Shown: in pieces, positions 1-6,447 of the stretch
How positions within the stretch are numbered: the first letter of the stretch is position 1
Layout: every line of letters begins with the position of its first letter
Origin: Pseudomonadota bacterium
GTDB taxonomy: Bacteria > Pseudomonadota > Alphaproteobacteria > Rhizobiales > Rhizobiaceae
DNA: 10,596 bases
Reading direction: 5' to 3'
Assembly: GCA_023419995.1 (NCBI GenBank)
Contig: JAEZXF010000019.1
Location: 1 to 10,596, forward strand
Notes under the pieces: model-generated
What the model was told of the DNA's origin: nothing
What the model saw: only the letters and a program-made list of their open reading frames with translations
Database searches by the model: none
Made by a program: the position numbers and the translations under genes

Positions 1-3
1 ACC

Positions 4-858
4 TTGACCGAACCGACGACCATCTACTCGATCCAGGCGCGCCGCCGCGCCCGCCAGCCCTATCGCAACCCGCTGCGCGAGAAGCTTCGCCGCGGCGAGC
101 GGACGCTCGGGCTGTGGATCACCCTGCCGGTTCCCGCCGTCACCGAGATCGCAGCCGAGCTCGGCCTCGACTGGGTCTGCATCGACATGGAGCACGGCGC
201 GACGGCCTATGCCGACGTCGCCAACCATGCGCGCGCGGCGAAGGGAACCGGCCTCGCCGTGTTCGCGCGGGTCTCCTCCATCTCTGCGGAGACGATCACC
301 CGCTGCCTCGACCTCGGCGTCGACGGCATCGTGCTGCCGATGGTGCGCTCGGCCGACGACGTGCGCCGCGCGCTCGACTACATGCTCTACCCGCCGCGGG
401 GCAGCCGCGGCCTCGGTGGCGAGCGCGCCCAGAAATGGGGCATGGGCGTCGATGACTACGTCGCCACGGCGAACGACGAGCTGATCCTGATGCCGATGAT
501 CGAGCATGCGGACGCCGTCGCCGCCATCGACGAGATCCTCGCCGTGCCGGGCCTCGACTTCTTCTTCATCGGCCCGGGCGACCTGTCGTCGAGCCTCGGC
601 CATGTCGGCCAGTGGAACCCGCCCGGCACCGCCGAGGCGATCGAGCACGTGCTGGAGCGGGCCAGGGCGCACGGCGTCACGCCCGGCATCTACGCCCACG
701 GCACGGCGGAAGTGAAGACGCGCACGGACCAGGGCTTCCGCATCGTCGCCATGGGATCCGACCTGCCGATGATGATCACCCAGATCAGCAACGATCTCGC
801 CGTCATCGCGGAGCAGGCACAGGGCAGCGTCACGGTCATTCACGGAGGCGAGCGCTGA
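4..858 (+). CDS. HpcH/HpaI family aldolase (class II, metal-dependent)
   Basis: Cytoplasmic aldolase of the HpcH/HpaI (2,4-dihydroxyhept-2-ene-1,7-dioate aldolase) family, which cleaves 4-hydroxy-2-oxo acids to pyruvate or a related oxoacid plus an aldehyde. Residues are counted from the TTG at position 4. The family core starts near residue 22 (NPLREKLRRGE). The catalytic signature DMEHG is at 61-65 (acidic residues plus His64), followed by an Arg in FARV (Arg89). The two metal ligands expected in HpaI fit Glu167 (PMIEHAD) and Asp193 (GPGDLS). The 284-residue length is slightly long for the family because of a basic N-terminal stretch. The frame is open to the left edge, so the real start may lie outside the window. 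The ATPase gene begins 1 base after the stop, so the two are very probably co-transcribed. The family is clear; the substrate is not known. Confidence 0.9.
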   Translation: MTEPTTIYSIQARRRARQPYRNPLREKLRRGERTLGLWITLPVPAVTEIAAELGLDWVCIDMEHGATAYADVANHARAAKGTGLAVFARVSSISAETITRCLDLGVDGIVLPMVRSADDVRRALDYMLYPPRGSRGLGGERAQKWGMGVDDYVATANDELILMPMIEHADAVAAIDEILAVPGLDFFFIGPGDLSSSLGHVGQWNPPGTAEAIEHVLERARAHGVTPGIYAHGTAEVKTRTDQGFRIVAMGSDLPMMITQISNDLAVIAEQAQGSVTVIHGGER

Positions 859-859
859 C

Positions 860-2323
860 ATGGCACAGGCAGTGGCAACCCGATCGGCCGCGGAGGCCGG
901 CAGCACCGACATCAAGCTCTCGGTCAAGGGCCTGAGCAAGCGCTACGGCACCACCGTGGCGCTCCATCCGACCGACCTCGACCTGCGCACCGGCGAGTTC
1001 ATGACGCTGCTCGGCCCGTCCGGCTCCGGCAAGACGACGCTGCTGATGATGGTGGCGGGCCTGCTCAACTCCAACTCCGGCGACCTGTGGATCGACGGGC
1101 AGCGCACCACCAACTCGCCGCCGTGGGAGCGCGGCATCGGCATGGTGTTCCAGAACTACGCGCTGTTCCCGCACATGAGCGTGTTCGAGAACATCGCCTT
1201 CCCGCTGCGCATGCGCAGGATCCCCGAGGACGTGATCCGCCGCGAGGTGGCCGAGGTTCTCGACATGGTGCAGCTCGGCCATACCGCGGAGCGCCTGCCG
1301 CGCGGGCTCTCCGGCGGCCAGCAGCAGCGCATCGCGCTGGCGCGCGCCTTCGTGTTCAAGCCGCACATCATCCTGATGGACGAGCCGCTCGGCGCCCTCG
1401 ACAAGAAGCTGCGCGACCAGCTCCAGCTCGAGATCAAGAACATCCACCTGTCGCACAAGACGACCATCCTCTACGTCACGCACGACCAGGGCGAGGCGCT
1501 GACGATGTCGGACCGCATCTGCCTGATGAACAACGGCCGCATCGAGCAGCTCGACACGCCGTCGGCGCTCTATTTCCGGCCGAAGACGGTGTTCGCGGCC
1601 GACTTCCTCGGCGATTCGAACTTCATCGACGGCGCGGTCCGCGGCGCGGACGGCGCCCATGTCGGGATCGACGCCGATGCCGCCAGGGGCACGGTGCTGC
1701 GCGGCGTCGGCGAGGGCCTCGCGGCCGGGTCGCGCGCGCGCATGATTGTGCGCCCCGAGCGGCTGGCACTGTCGAGCGAGGTTCCGGAAGGCTGGAACGC
1801 GCTGCCGGTCACGGTGAAGCAGTCGATCTTCGTCGGCGGCTTCACCCGCCACTTCGTCTCCGGCCCCGGCGGGCTCGACCTCGTCTCGCTCGAGCTGACG
1901 GCCGGGCCGGGCAGCGAGCGCGCCGCCGGCCAGGAGACCATGGCGATCTGGCCGCCCGACAGCGCGGTCGTCCTCGCCGACGACACGGGCTCCGCGTCGG
2001 GAGCGCGCTGGCGATCCGGGAACGGGCCGCGCCCGGCCCGCTGCGCCGCTTCGCGGCGCGCTGGGGCAAGCTCGCACCCGTGCTTCTCCTGCTGGTGGGG
2101 CTGGCGATCCTGCCGGTCGGCAAGCTGCTCGAGCTCAGCTTCTACAGAAGCGGCGAGTGGAGCCTCGACCACTACATCCGCCTGTTCTCCTCGCCGGTCT
2201 ACGTGCAGGTGCTGGCGACCACCTTCAAGGTGGCGATCTACACCACGATCTTCACGCTCCTCGTCAGCTACCCCCTTGCCTACATCATCGCGCGGCTGCC
2301 CGAGAACCGGCGCAACCTGCTGA
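860..2323 (+). CDS. PotA-like ABC transporter ATP-binding protein (no stop at its expected end)
   Basis: Energises the adjacent permease for import of a small solute; it belongs to the spermidine/putrescine-type (PotA, CUT1-like) ATPases. Visible motifs are Walker A GPSGSGKT (52-59), Q-loop Gln98 (VFQNY), signature LSGGQQQR (150-157), Walker B ILMDEP (171-176), and H-loop His208 (VTHD). A TOBE-type C-terminal part runs from about 255 to 375. The start is the ATG 1 base after the aldolase stop, with GGAGG at 844-848 upstream. Homology-like sequence ends near residue 380 (DDTGSAS, about position 1999). From there the frame stays open to a TGA at 2321-2323, adding about 107 residues rich in Ser, Arg, Cys and Trp. 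That tail is simply the shadow of the permease coding frame. The normal product was probably 380 residues. As written, the protein would carry a nonsense tail, which may or may not be tolerated. Confidence 0.9.
   Translation: MAQAVATRSAAEAGSTDIKLSVKGLSKRYGTTVALHPTDLDLRTGEFMTLLGPSGSGKTTLLMMVAGLLNSNSGDLWIDGQRTTNSPPWERGIGMVFQNYALFPHMSVFENIAFPLRMRRIPEDVIRREVAEVLDMVQLGHTAERLPRGLSGGQQQRIALARAFVFKPHIILMDEPLGALDKKLRDQLQLEIKNIHLSHKTTILYVTHDQGEALTMSDRICLMNNGRIEQLDTPSALYFRPKTVFAADFLGDSNFIDGAVRGADGAHVGIDADAARGTVLRGVGEGLAAGSRARMIVRPERLALSSEVPEGWNALPVTVKQSIFVGGFTRHFVSGPGGLDLVSLELTAGPGSERAAGQETMAIWPPDSAVVLADDTGSASGARWRSGNGPRPARCAASRRAGASSHPCFSCWWGWRSCRSASCSSSASTEAASGASTTTSACSPRRSTCRCWRPPSRWRSTPRSSRSSSATPLPTSSRGCPRTGATC
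1991..2010 (+). other. ATPase/permease junction with lost stop and lost start codons
   Basis: In the ATPase frame the codons from 1991 read TCC GCG TCG GGA, and in the permease frame 1999-2001 reads GGG. A T at position 2000 would turn GGA into TGA (ATPase stop) and GGG into GTG (permease start), giving the common 4-base GTGA overlap. With G there, the ATPase reads on to 2323 and the permease has no conventional start until GTG at 2080, inside its first membrane helix. The codons are seen directly; the lost T is inferred. A CTG at 2008 preceded by GGGAG (1999-2003) is a possible but unusual substitute start. Confidence 0.6.
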
Positions 2324-3774
2324 TGTTCGCGGTAATGCTGTCCTTCTGGGCGAGCTTCCTCATCCGCACCTTCGGCTGGATGGTCATCCTCAACCGCAAC
2401 GGGCTGCTCAGCCAGATTCTGATGTGGCTCGGGATCACCAGCGAGCCGGTCGGCATCCTCTACACCTCGACCGCCGTGGTCATCGGCATGACGCACGCGA
2501 TGGTGCCCCTGTGCATCATGACGATGCTGCCGGTGATGCAGTCGATCGACGAGAACCTGTCCAAGGCCGGCATGGTGCTCGGCGGCAGGCCGGGCAGCGT
2601 GTTCTGGCGCATCTACTTCCCGTTGTCACTGCCGGGCGTCACCGCCGCGGCGCTGCTGGTGTTCATCACCTCGCTCGGCTTCTTCATCGTGCCCGCCTTC
2701 CTCGGCGGCCGGCTCGACACCATGCTGACGCAGCTCATCATCGACCAGGTGCAGGAGTATCTGAACTGGCCGTTCGCGGGGGCGCTGTCGCTGCTGCTGC
2801 TGGTCGCGGCGCTGCTGGTGTTCTGGATCTACGACTACCTGATCGGCCTGTCGGCGCTCGCCGGCACCGCCGACCCCAACGCCTCGGGCGGCAGGCTGGG
2901 CAGCGCCGGCGCCCGCTTCGGCCAGGCCTTCGGCGCCACGATGGCCCGCATCAGCGACGCGATCTACGGCGCGGTCGCCGCGGTCGCCGGCCGCAGCATG
3001 CCGGCCGTGGGGCAGGTCACGCGCTGGGGCGTGGTCGCCCTGACGCTCCTCTTCCTGCTGCTGCCGGTTCTGATCATGATCCCGGTGTCCTTCACCGAGG
3101 GCGCGCGCATGACATGGCCGCCCGAAGGCTTCAGCCTGCGCTGGTACGAGACGCTGTTCAACTCGCAGATCTGGACGCAGGCGGCCGTGCGCTCGCTGAT
3201 CGTCGCCGTCGCCTCGGCGACGCTGGCACTCATCATCGGCACGCCGGCGGCCTTCGCCATCGCGCGCCAGAACCTGCCGGCCAAGACGCTCATCCTCGCG
3301 ATCATCCTGTCGCCACTCATCATGCCGCGCATCGTGATCGCGGTGGCGCTGTTCTATCTCTACGCGCAGATCGGCCTCGTCGGCACCTATACCGGCCTCA
3401 TCCTCGGCCACACGATCCTCGCGATACCCTACGTGGTCATCACCGTCATCGCGGTGCAGAAGCAGTACGACCCGCGCTACGACCAGGCGGCATGGAGCCT
3501 CGGCGCCCGCCCGTCGCAGACGCTCCGGCGGGTGACGCTGCCGCTGATCCGCGGCGGCCTGCTGTCGGCGTTCCTGTTCGCCATGATCACGTCGTTCGAC
3601 GAGCTGACCATCGCCCTGTTCGTCACGGGCGGCCTTACCACGACCCTGCCGAAGCAGATGTGGGACGACGCGATCAACGTCGCCACGCCCACGCTCGCGG
3701 CATTGTCCACTCTTCTGCTGGTCTTTGTCGCTGTCATGACACTGATCGGACAGCGCCTTCAATCGCGCAGTTAG
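1999..3774 (+). CDS. Fused double ABC permease (PotB-like plus PotC-like domains), start codon uncertain
   Basis: Inner-membrane channel of the importer, with two binding-protein-dependent permease domains in one chain. Counting residue 1 at 1999, the first domain spans about 25-285. It has an opening helix (LAPVLLLLVGLAILPV), a PotB-like segment around YPLAYIIARLP and an EAA-type loop at about 188-213 (KAGMVLGGRPG, ending PLSLPG). A linker of about 50 residues rich in Gly, Ala and Arg follows. The second domain spans about 343-591, with EAA loop DQAAWSLGARPS at 495-506. Polyamine-type systems usually encode the two halves separately; fusion is the rule in some ferric-iron permeases. The frame is open far upstream, but residues before about 1999 are shadow of the ATPase. 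No ATG, GTG or TTG occurs in this frame from 1741 to 2079. GTG 2080 would cut into the first helix, and ATG 2323 would delete roughly the first two helices. Confidence 0.85.
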   Translation, partial: GSALAIRERAAPGPLRRFAARWGKLAPVLLLLVGLAILPVGKLLELSFYRSGEWSLDHYIRLFSSPVYVQVLATTFKVAIYTTIFTLLVSYPLAYIIARLPENRRNLLMFAVMLSFWASFLIRTFGWMVILNRNGLLSQILMWLGITSEPVGILYTSTAVVIGMTHAMVPLCIMTMLPVMQSIDENLSKAGMVLGGRPGSVFWRIYFPLSLPGVTAAALLVFITSLGFFIVPAFLGGRLDTMLTQLIIDQVQEYLNWPFAGALSLLLLVAALLVFWIYDYLIGLSALAGTADPNASGGRLGSAGARFGQAFGATMARISDAIYGAVAAVAGRSMPAVGQVTRWGVVALTLLFLLLPVLIMIPVSFTEGARMTWPPEGFSLRWYETLFNSQIWTQAAVRSLIVAVASATLALIIGTPAAFAIARQNLPAKTLILAIILSPLIMPRIVIAVALFYLYAQIGLVGTYTGLILGHTILAIPYVVITVIAVQKQYDPRYDQAAWSLGARPSQTLRRVTLPLIRGGLLSAFLFAMITSFDELTIALFVTGGLTTTLPKQMWDDAINVATPTLAALSTLLLVFVAVMTLIGQRLQSRS

Positions 3775-3817
3775 GAACGACCAGCAGTTGCCCGGTGAAG
3801 CGACACCAACATCCCTG

Positions 3818-3824
3818 AAGGAGG
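3818..3824 (+). promoter_or_regulatory. Strong ribosome binding site of the solute-binding protein gene
   Basis: AAGGAGG lies 5 bases before ATG 3830 and is the best Shine-Dalgarno match I found in the window. It selects this ATG over an in-frame TTG at 3788 and a GTG at 3827. A strong site fits the usual need for excess binding protein over membrane subunits. Confidence 0.85.
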
Positions 3825-3829
3825 TAGTG

Positions 3830-4900
3830 ATGATTAAGACCCCGATAACAAGACGCACGGCACTCAAGGGAGCGGCGCTCATGGGCGTCGCGCTTGCAAC
3901 ACCCGCGATCTTCCGCCCCGCGCAGGCCCAGACCAAGCAGCTGATCGTCCGCACGCCCGGCGGCCCGACCGCGCTGGCGATGCAGAAATCCTACTACGAC
4001 GCGTTCGAGGCGAAGACCGGCATCAAGATCGTGCCGGCGACGTCGACCAACGAGCCGGTCAGCCAGGTCAAGGCCATCGTCGAGTCCGGCGCCAAGACCT
4101 GGGACATGGCGGCCTCGTTCGGCCGGGCGGCGATCAGCCAGCTCATCGCCGACGGCGACTATCTGGAGCCGCACGGCCTCAACGACGATCCGGCCATCCA
4201 GGTGGTGCCGGCGGAGTTCCGCAACGACTACGCGATCGGCCACGGCATCTATGCGACGCCGCTGACCTATCGCAAGGACAAGTACGAGACCGGCCCGCAG
4301 AGCTGGGCCGACTTCTTCGACGTCGAGAAGTTCCCCGGCGCGCGCGCCATGCGCAAGAACCCGGTCGACACGATCGAGATCGCCCTGATGGCGGACGGCG
4401 TCCCCTACGACCAGCTCTACCCGCTCGACCTCGACCGCGCCTTCGCCAAGCTCGACACGCTGAAGCCGCACATCGCCAACTGGTGGACCAGCCCGGTGCA
4501 GGCGATCGAGCTGATCGTCAACGGCGACGTCAACATGGTGCCGGTGTGGTCGAACTTCACGGTCGCCGCCATCGAGACCGGCGCGCCGCTGGGCATCAGC
4601 TGGCGCAACAACATCTTCGGCGTCGACATGTTCACCATCCTGAAGGGGTCGGACAACGTCGAAGCCTGCCGCGAGTTCATCAAGTTCTGCGTGCAGGCCG
4701 AGCAGCAGGCCGGCGTCGCCAGCCAGGTGGCGATCGCGCCGACCAACCCGGACGCCTACAAGCTGATCCCCGCGGACCGGGCCGCGCTCCTCGCCAGCAG
4801 CCCGGAGAACGCCAAGGAAGCCGTCGAAATCAGCAACGATTTCTGGTCGGCCAACCGCGACGCGATCTCCGACCGCTTCAACGAGTGGCTGCTGACCTAG
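3830..4900 (+). CDS. PotD-like ABC transporter extracellular solute-binding protein, Tat-type signal
   Basis: Periplasmic receptor of the importer, 356 residues, of the spermidine/putrescine-binding (SBP_bac) type. The N-terminus carries a twin-arginine motif TRRTALK (7-13), a hydrophobic stretch (GAALMGVALATPA) and a probable cleavage after AQA at 31-33. This suggests export in folded form by the Tat pathway. The mature part opens with the strand LIVRTPGG, and includes YYDAFEAKTGIKI and YKLIPADRAALLASSPENAKE, as in PotD-like proteins. The gene starts 55 bases after the permease stop. It is followed 11 bases after its stop by a strong hairpin, which may stabilise its mRNA. PotD-like proteins bind polyamines but also other compounds. 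Its position between aldolase genes suggests an organic acid, which is an inference. The family is sure; the ligand is unknown. Confidence 0.92.
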   Translation: MIKTPITRRTALKGAALMGVALATPAIFRPAQAQTKQLIVRTPGGPTALAMQKSYYDAFEAKTGIKIVPATSTNEPVSQVKAIVESGAKTWDMAASFGRAAISQLIADGDYLEPHGLNDDPAIQVVPAEFRNDYAIGHGIYATPLTYRKDKYETGPQSWADFFDVEKFPGARAMRKNPVDTIEIALMADGVPYDQLYPLDLDRAFAKLDTLKPHIANWWTSPVQAIELIVNGDVNMVPVWSNFTVAAIETGAPLGISWRNNIFGVDMFTILKGSDNVEACREFIKFCVQAEQQAGVASQVAIAPTNPDAYKLIPADRAALLASSPENAKEAVEISNDFWSANRDAISDRFNEWLLT

Positions 4901-4911
4901 CCGGAGCAGCG

Positions 4912-4943
4912 CGACTGCGGCCGCCACGCGGCGGCCGCAGTCG
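4912..4943 (+). terminator. 14-bp GC hairpin after the solute-binding protein gene (attenuator or mRNA stabiliser)
   Basis: A perfect inverted repeat has arms 4912-4925 and 4930-4943 and loop ACGC; each arm contains GCGGCCGC. No T-run follows, so it is not a standard intrinsic terminator. It lies between the binding-protein stop and the first RraA start, 13 bases before that ATG. A partial terminator or 3'-end stabiliser that sets binding-protein level above the downstream enzymes is the most likely role (inferred). Confidence 0.6.
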
Positions 4944-4956
4944 TCAGCGAAAGATC

Positions 4957-5628
4957 ATGACCAACACTCCTCCCCTTTTCCCGACCCCCGCCTTTTTCCC
5001 GACCCCGGCGTTCGCCAACGCGGTCGAGCACGTTCTGGGCGCGTGGACGCCGCGCGCCTTCATGCTCGAAGGAATGAGCGCCGTGCGCGCTCAGGACCGG
5101 GCCGTCGGCCCGGCCTATACGATCCGGCTGCGCAGGGCGGCAACGCGCTCGCGGCAGAACGCCGCCCGCGCGCTCGCCGCCTATGACGCCGCCCCCGCCG
5201 GCAGCATCGTCGTCATCCAGGTGATGGACGACCTCGGCGGCGCGGTGATGGGCGATATCATCGCGCACCGCCTGAAGAAGCTCGGCGTCGCCGGCGCGGT
5301 CGTGGAAGGCCCGGTCCGCGACATCGACGGCCTAGCCGAGTTCGGTCCGCCGATCTGGTATCGCGACGCGGTGACGACCGGGCTCGAAATGGCGGAGACA
5401 GAGGCGGAAGCGCAGGTCGCGCTCGACATCGACGGCGTCGAGGTCGTTCCCGGCGCTCTCGTCACGGTGGATCGCGACGGCGTCTTTTTCCTCCCGGCCG
5501 GGCACGGGGACGCCATCCTCGCCCGCGCGGCGGCAGTCGTCGCCCGCGAGGAAACGCTGCATGCCGCGCTCGCCGGCGGCGAAAGCCTCGTCGAGGCGCT
5601 GGGCTTCGCCGACGCCACCGCATCCTGA
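4957..5628 (+). CDS. RraA family protein, putative class II aldolase, first of two tandem copies
   Basis: Member of the RraA/HMG aldolase family (often labelled dimethylmenaquinone methyltransferase-like), 223 residues, cytoplasmic. Relatives include 4-hydroxy-4-methyl-2-oxoglutarate/4-carboxy-4-hydroxy-2-oxoadipate aldolases and oxaloacetate decarboxylases, as well as RNase E inhibitors. Visible family blocks are VGPAYTIRLRRA (50-61), the GD motif in AVMGDIIAHR (Gly99-Asp100) and the RD pair in GPVRDIDGL (Arg121-Asp122). In the aldolases this Arg contacts the pyruvate part and the Asp binds the divalent metal. Retention of RD favours an enzyme over a pure RNase E regulator. The usual PGD near residue 167 is PGA here. 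The start is the first ATG after the hairpin; its Shine-Dalgarno (GCGAAAGA) is weak. The N-terminus holds a short tandem repeat (LFPTPA/FFPTPA). The second copy begins 56 bases after this stop. Confidence 0.88.
   Translation: MTNTPPLFPTPAFFPTPAFANAVEHVLGAWTPRAFMLEGMSAVRAQDRAVGPAYTIRLRRAATRSRQNAARALAAYDAAPAGSIVVIQVMDDLGGAVMGDIIAHRLKKLGVAGAVVEGPVRDIDGLAEFGPPIWYRDAVTTGLEMAETEAEAQVALDIDGVEVVPGALVTVDRDGVFFLPAGHGDAILARAAAVVAREETLHAALAGGESLVEALGFADATAS
4975..5010 (+). repeat. 18-bp in-frame tandem repeat in the first RraA gene
   Basis: Two 18-base units, 4975-4992 and 4993-5010, match at 15 of 18 positions around the core TTTTCCCGACCCC. They encode LFPTPA and FFPTPA near the protein's N-terminus. 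The second RraA copy has no such repeat. It looks like a small local duplication. Confidence 0.8.
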
Positions 5629-5629
5629 C

Positions 5630-5651
5630 CGCCCGCGCAGCCGCGCGGGCG
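5630..5651 (+). repeat. GC hairpin between the two RraA genes
   Basis: A 9-bp perfect stem (5630-5638 with 5643-5651, loop AGCC) begins 1 base after the first RraA stop. There is no T-run. It is probably an intercistronic mRNA structure rather than a full terminator, since the next gene starts 33 bases later with its own good ribosome site. Confidence 0.5.
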
Positions 5652-5684
5652 AACCGACACGCTCCCCAACCCGAGGTGAAAAGA

Positions 5685-6356
5685 ATGGACGACAAGCCGG
5701 CAGACACCATCGCCCTGACCGAGATCGGCAGCGCGACGATCTGGGACGCCACCGAGCACAAGCATGGCGGATTCGCCATCGGCCACCGCACGGTCGAGTC
5801 GCTGCGCGCGTTGCGCCCGACCGACCACGCGATCGGGCCCGCCTACACCATCCGGATGCGCCGCGCGGCGGCGAGCGACCCGGCCAACCGCGAGAGCTTC
5901 CTCGCCGCCTACGACCGGGCACCCAAGGACGCCGTGGTCGTGGTCGAGGTGCAGACCGACATCGGCGGCGTGGCCATGGGCGACATCGTCGCGCACAGGC
6001 TGGCGCAGCGCGGCGTCGCCGGCGTGGTGATCAACGGCGCCATCCGCGACCAGAGCGGGCTGAAGGACGTCGCTCCGCCCACCTGGTACCGCTACATCAC
6101 GCCCGCCGGGCCGGTGTCGCGCCAGACCACGGTCGAGGTCGGCGTCGAGGTCGTGGTCGACGGCGCCGTGGTGCGCCCCGGCGACCTGGTGACGGCCGAC
6201 GCCGACGGGCTGATGGTCACCCCGGCCGAGGAGGCCGAGGAGATCCTCGCCGCGGCCCGCTCGATCGTCCGGAAGGAGGCGGCGATCCACCAGCGCATCG
6301 CCGCCAAGGAAAGCATGCGCTCGATCCTGATGGGCATCAAGGACGAGGCGGAGTAG
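5685..6356 (+). CDS. RraA family protein, putative class II aldolase, second tandem copy
   Basis: Also 223 residues, with family motifs at exactly the same residue numbers as the upstream copy: IGPAYTIRMRRA (50-61), AMGDIVAHR with Gly99-Asp100, and GAIRDQSGL with Arg121-Asp122. It also keeps the typical PGD (165-167) and DADG turn that the first copy has partly lost. These residues fit a metal-dependent aldolase or decarboxylase acting on a 4-hydroxy-2-oxo acid or oxaloacetate-like compound (family knowledge). The exact reaction is unknown. ATG 5685 is chosen because GAGGTGA (5673-5679) sits 5 bases upstream; an in-frame GTG at 5676 falls inside that site. It is the last gene of the + strand operon and is followed by a strong hairpin before the convergent kinase gene. 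RraA proteins form trimers or hexamers, so the two copies could form mixed rings (speculative). Confidence 0.9.
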   Translation: MDDKPADTIALTEIGSATIWDATEHKHGGFAIGHRTVESLRALRPTDHAIGPAYTIRMRRAAASDPANRESFLAAYDRAPKDAVVVVEVQTDIGGVAMGDIVAHRLAQRGVAGVVINGAIRDQSGLKDVAPPTWYRYITPAGPVSRQTTVEVGVEVVVDGAVVRPGDLVTADADGLMVTPAEEAEEILAAARSIVRKEAAIHQRIAAKESMRSILMGIKDEAE

Positions 6357-6415
6357 GCTCCTGACTCCGCCCGAAGGCCCGCCTTCACCCGCATCGGCGT
6401 GAACGCAGGCCGGAG

Positions 6416-6441
6416 ACCCGGCGCCGCCCCCGGCGCCGGGT
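6416..6441. terminator. Symmetrical GC hairpin between convergent operons
   Basis: Perfect 11-bp stem ACCCGGCGCCG (6416-6426) with its complement at 6431-6441, loop CCCC, plus a flanking G-T pair. It lies between the RraA stop (6356) and the kinase stop (6448) on the opposite strand. It could therefore end both transcripts. Only TT follows on the + side and TCTCC on the - side, so a U-tract is weak. Confidence 0.65.
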
Positions 6442-6447
6442 TCCCGA

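Noticed and set aside
1087..1998. Upstream extension of the permease reading frame from ATG 1087
   Set aside because: This stretch lies inside the ATPase gene in another frame. Its translation is Arg/Ala/His-rich with no family features, while the ATPase frame shows all expected motifs.
2321..2325. TGATG overlap that would end the ATPase at 2323 and start the permease at ATG 2323
   Set aside because: It looks like a tidy junction, but the region 2020-2322 clearly codes for the permease's first helices in the other frame. The ATPase frame there is only a Ser/Arg/Cys-rich shadow. Starting at 2323 would give a truncated permease.
3788..3829. Start of the solute-binding protein at TTG 3788
   Set aside because: It would put 14 extra residues before the Tat signal and has no ribosome site. 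AAGGAGG at 3818-3824 clearly serves ATG 3830.
2626..3954. Long minus-strand open frame opposite the permease
   Set aside because: It is charged low-complexity sequence typical of the antisense of GC-rich coding DNA, with no domain signs; the + strand holds a clear permease.
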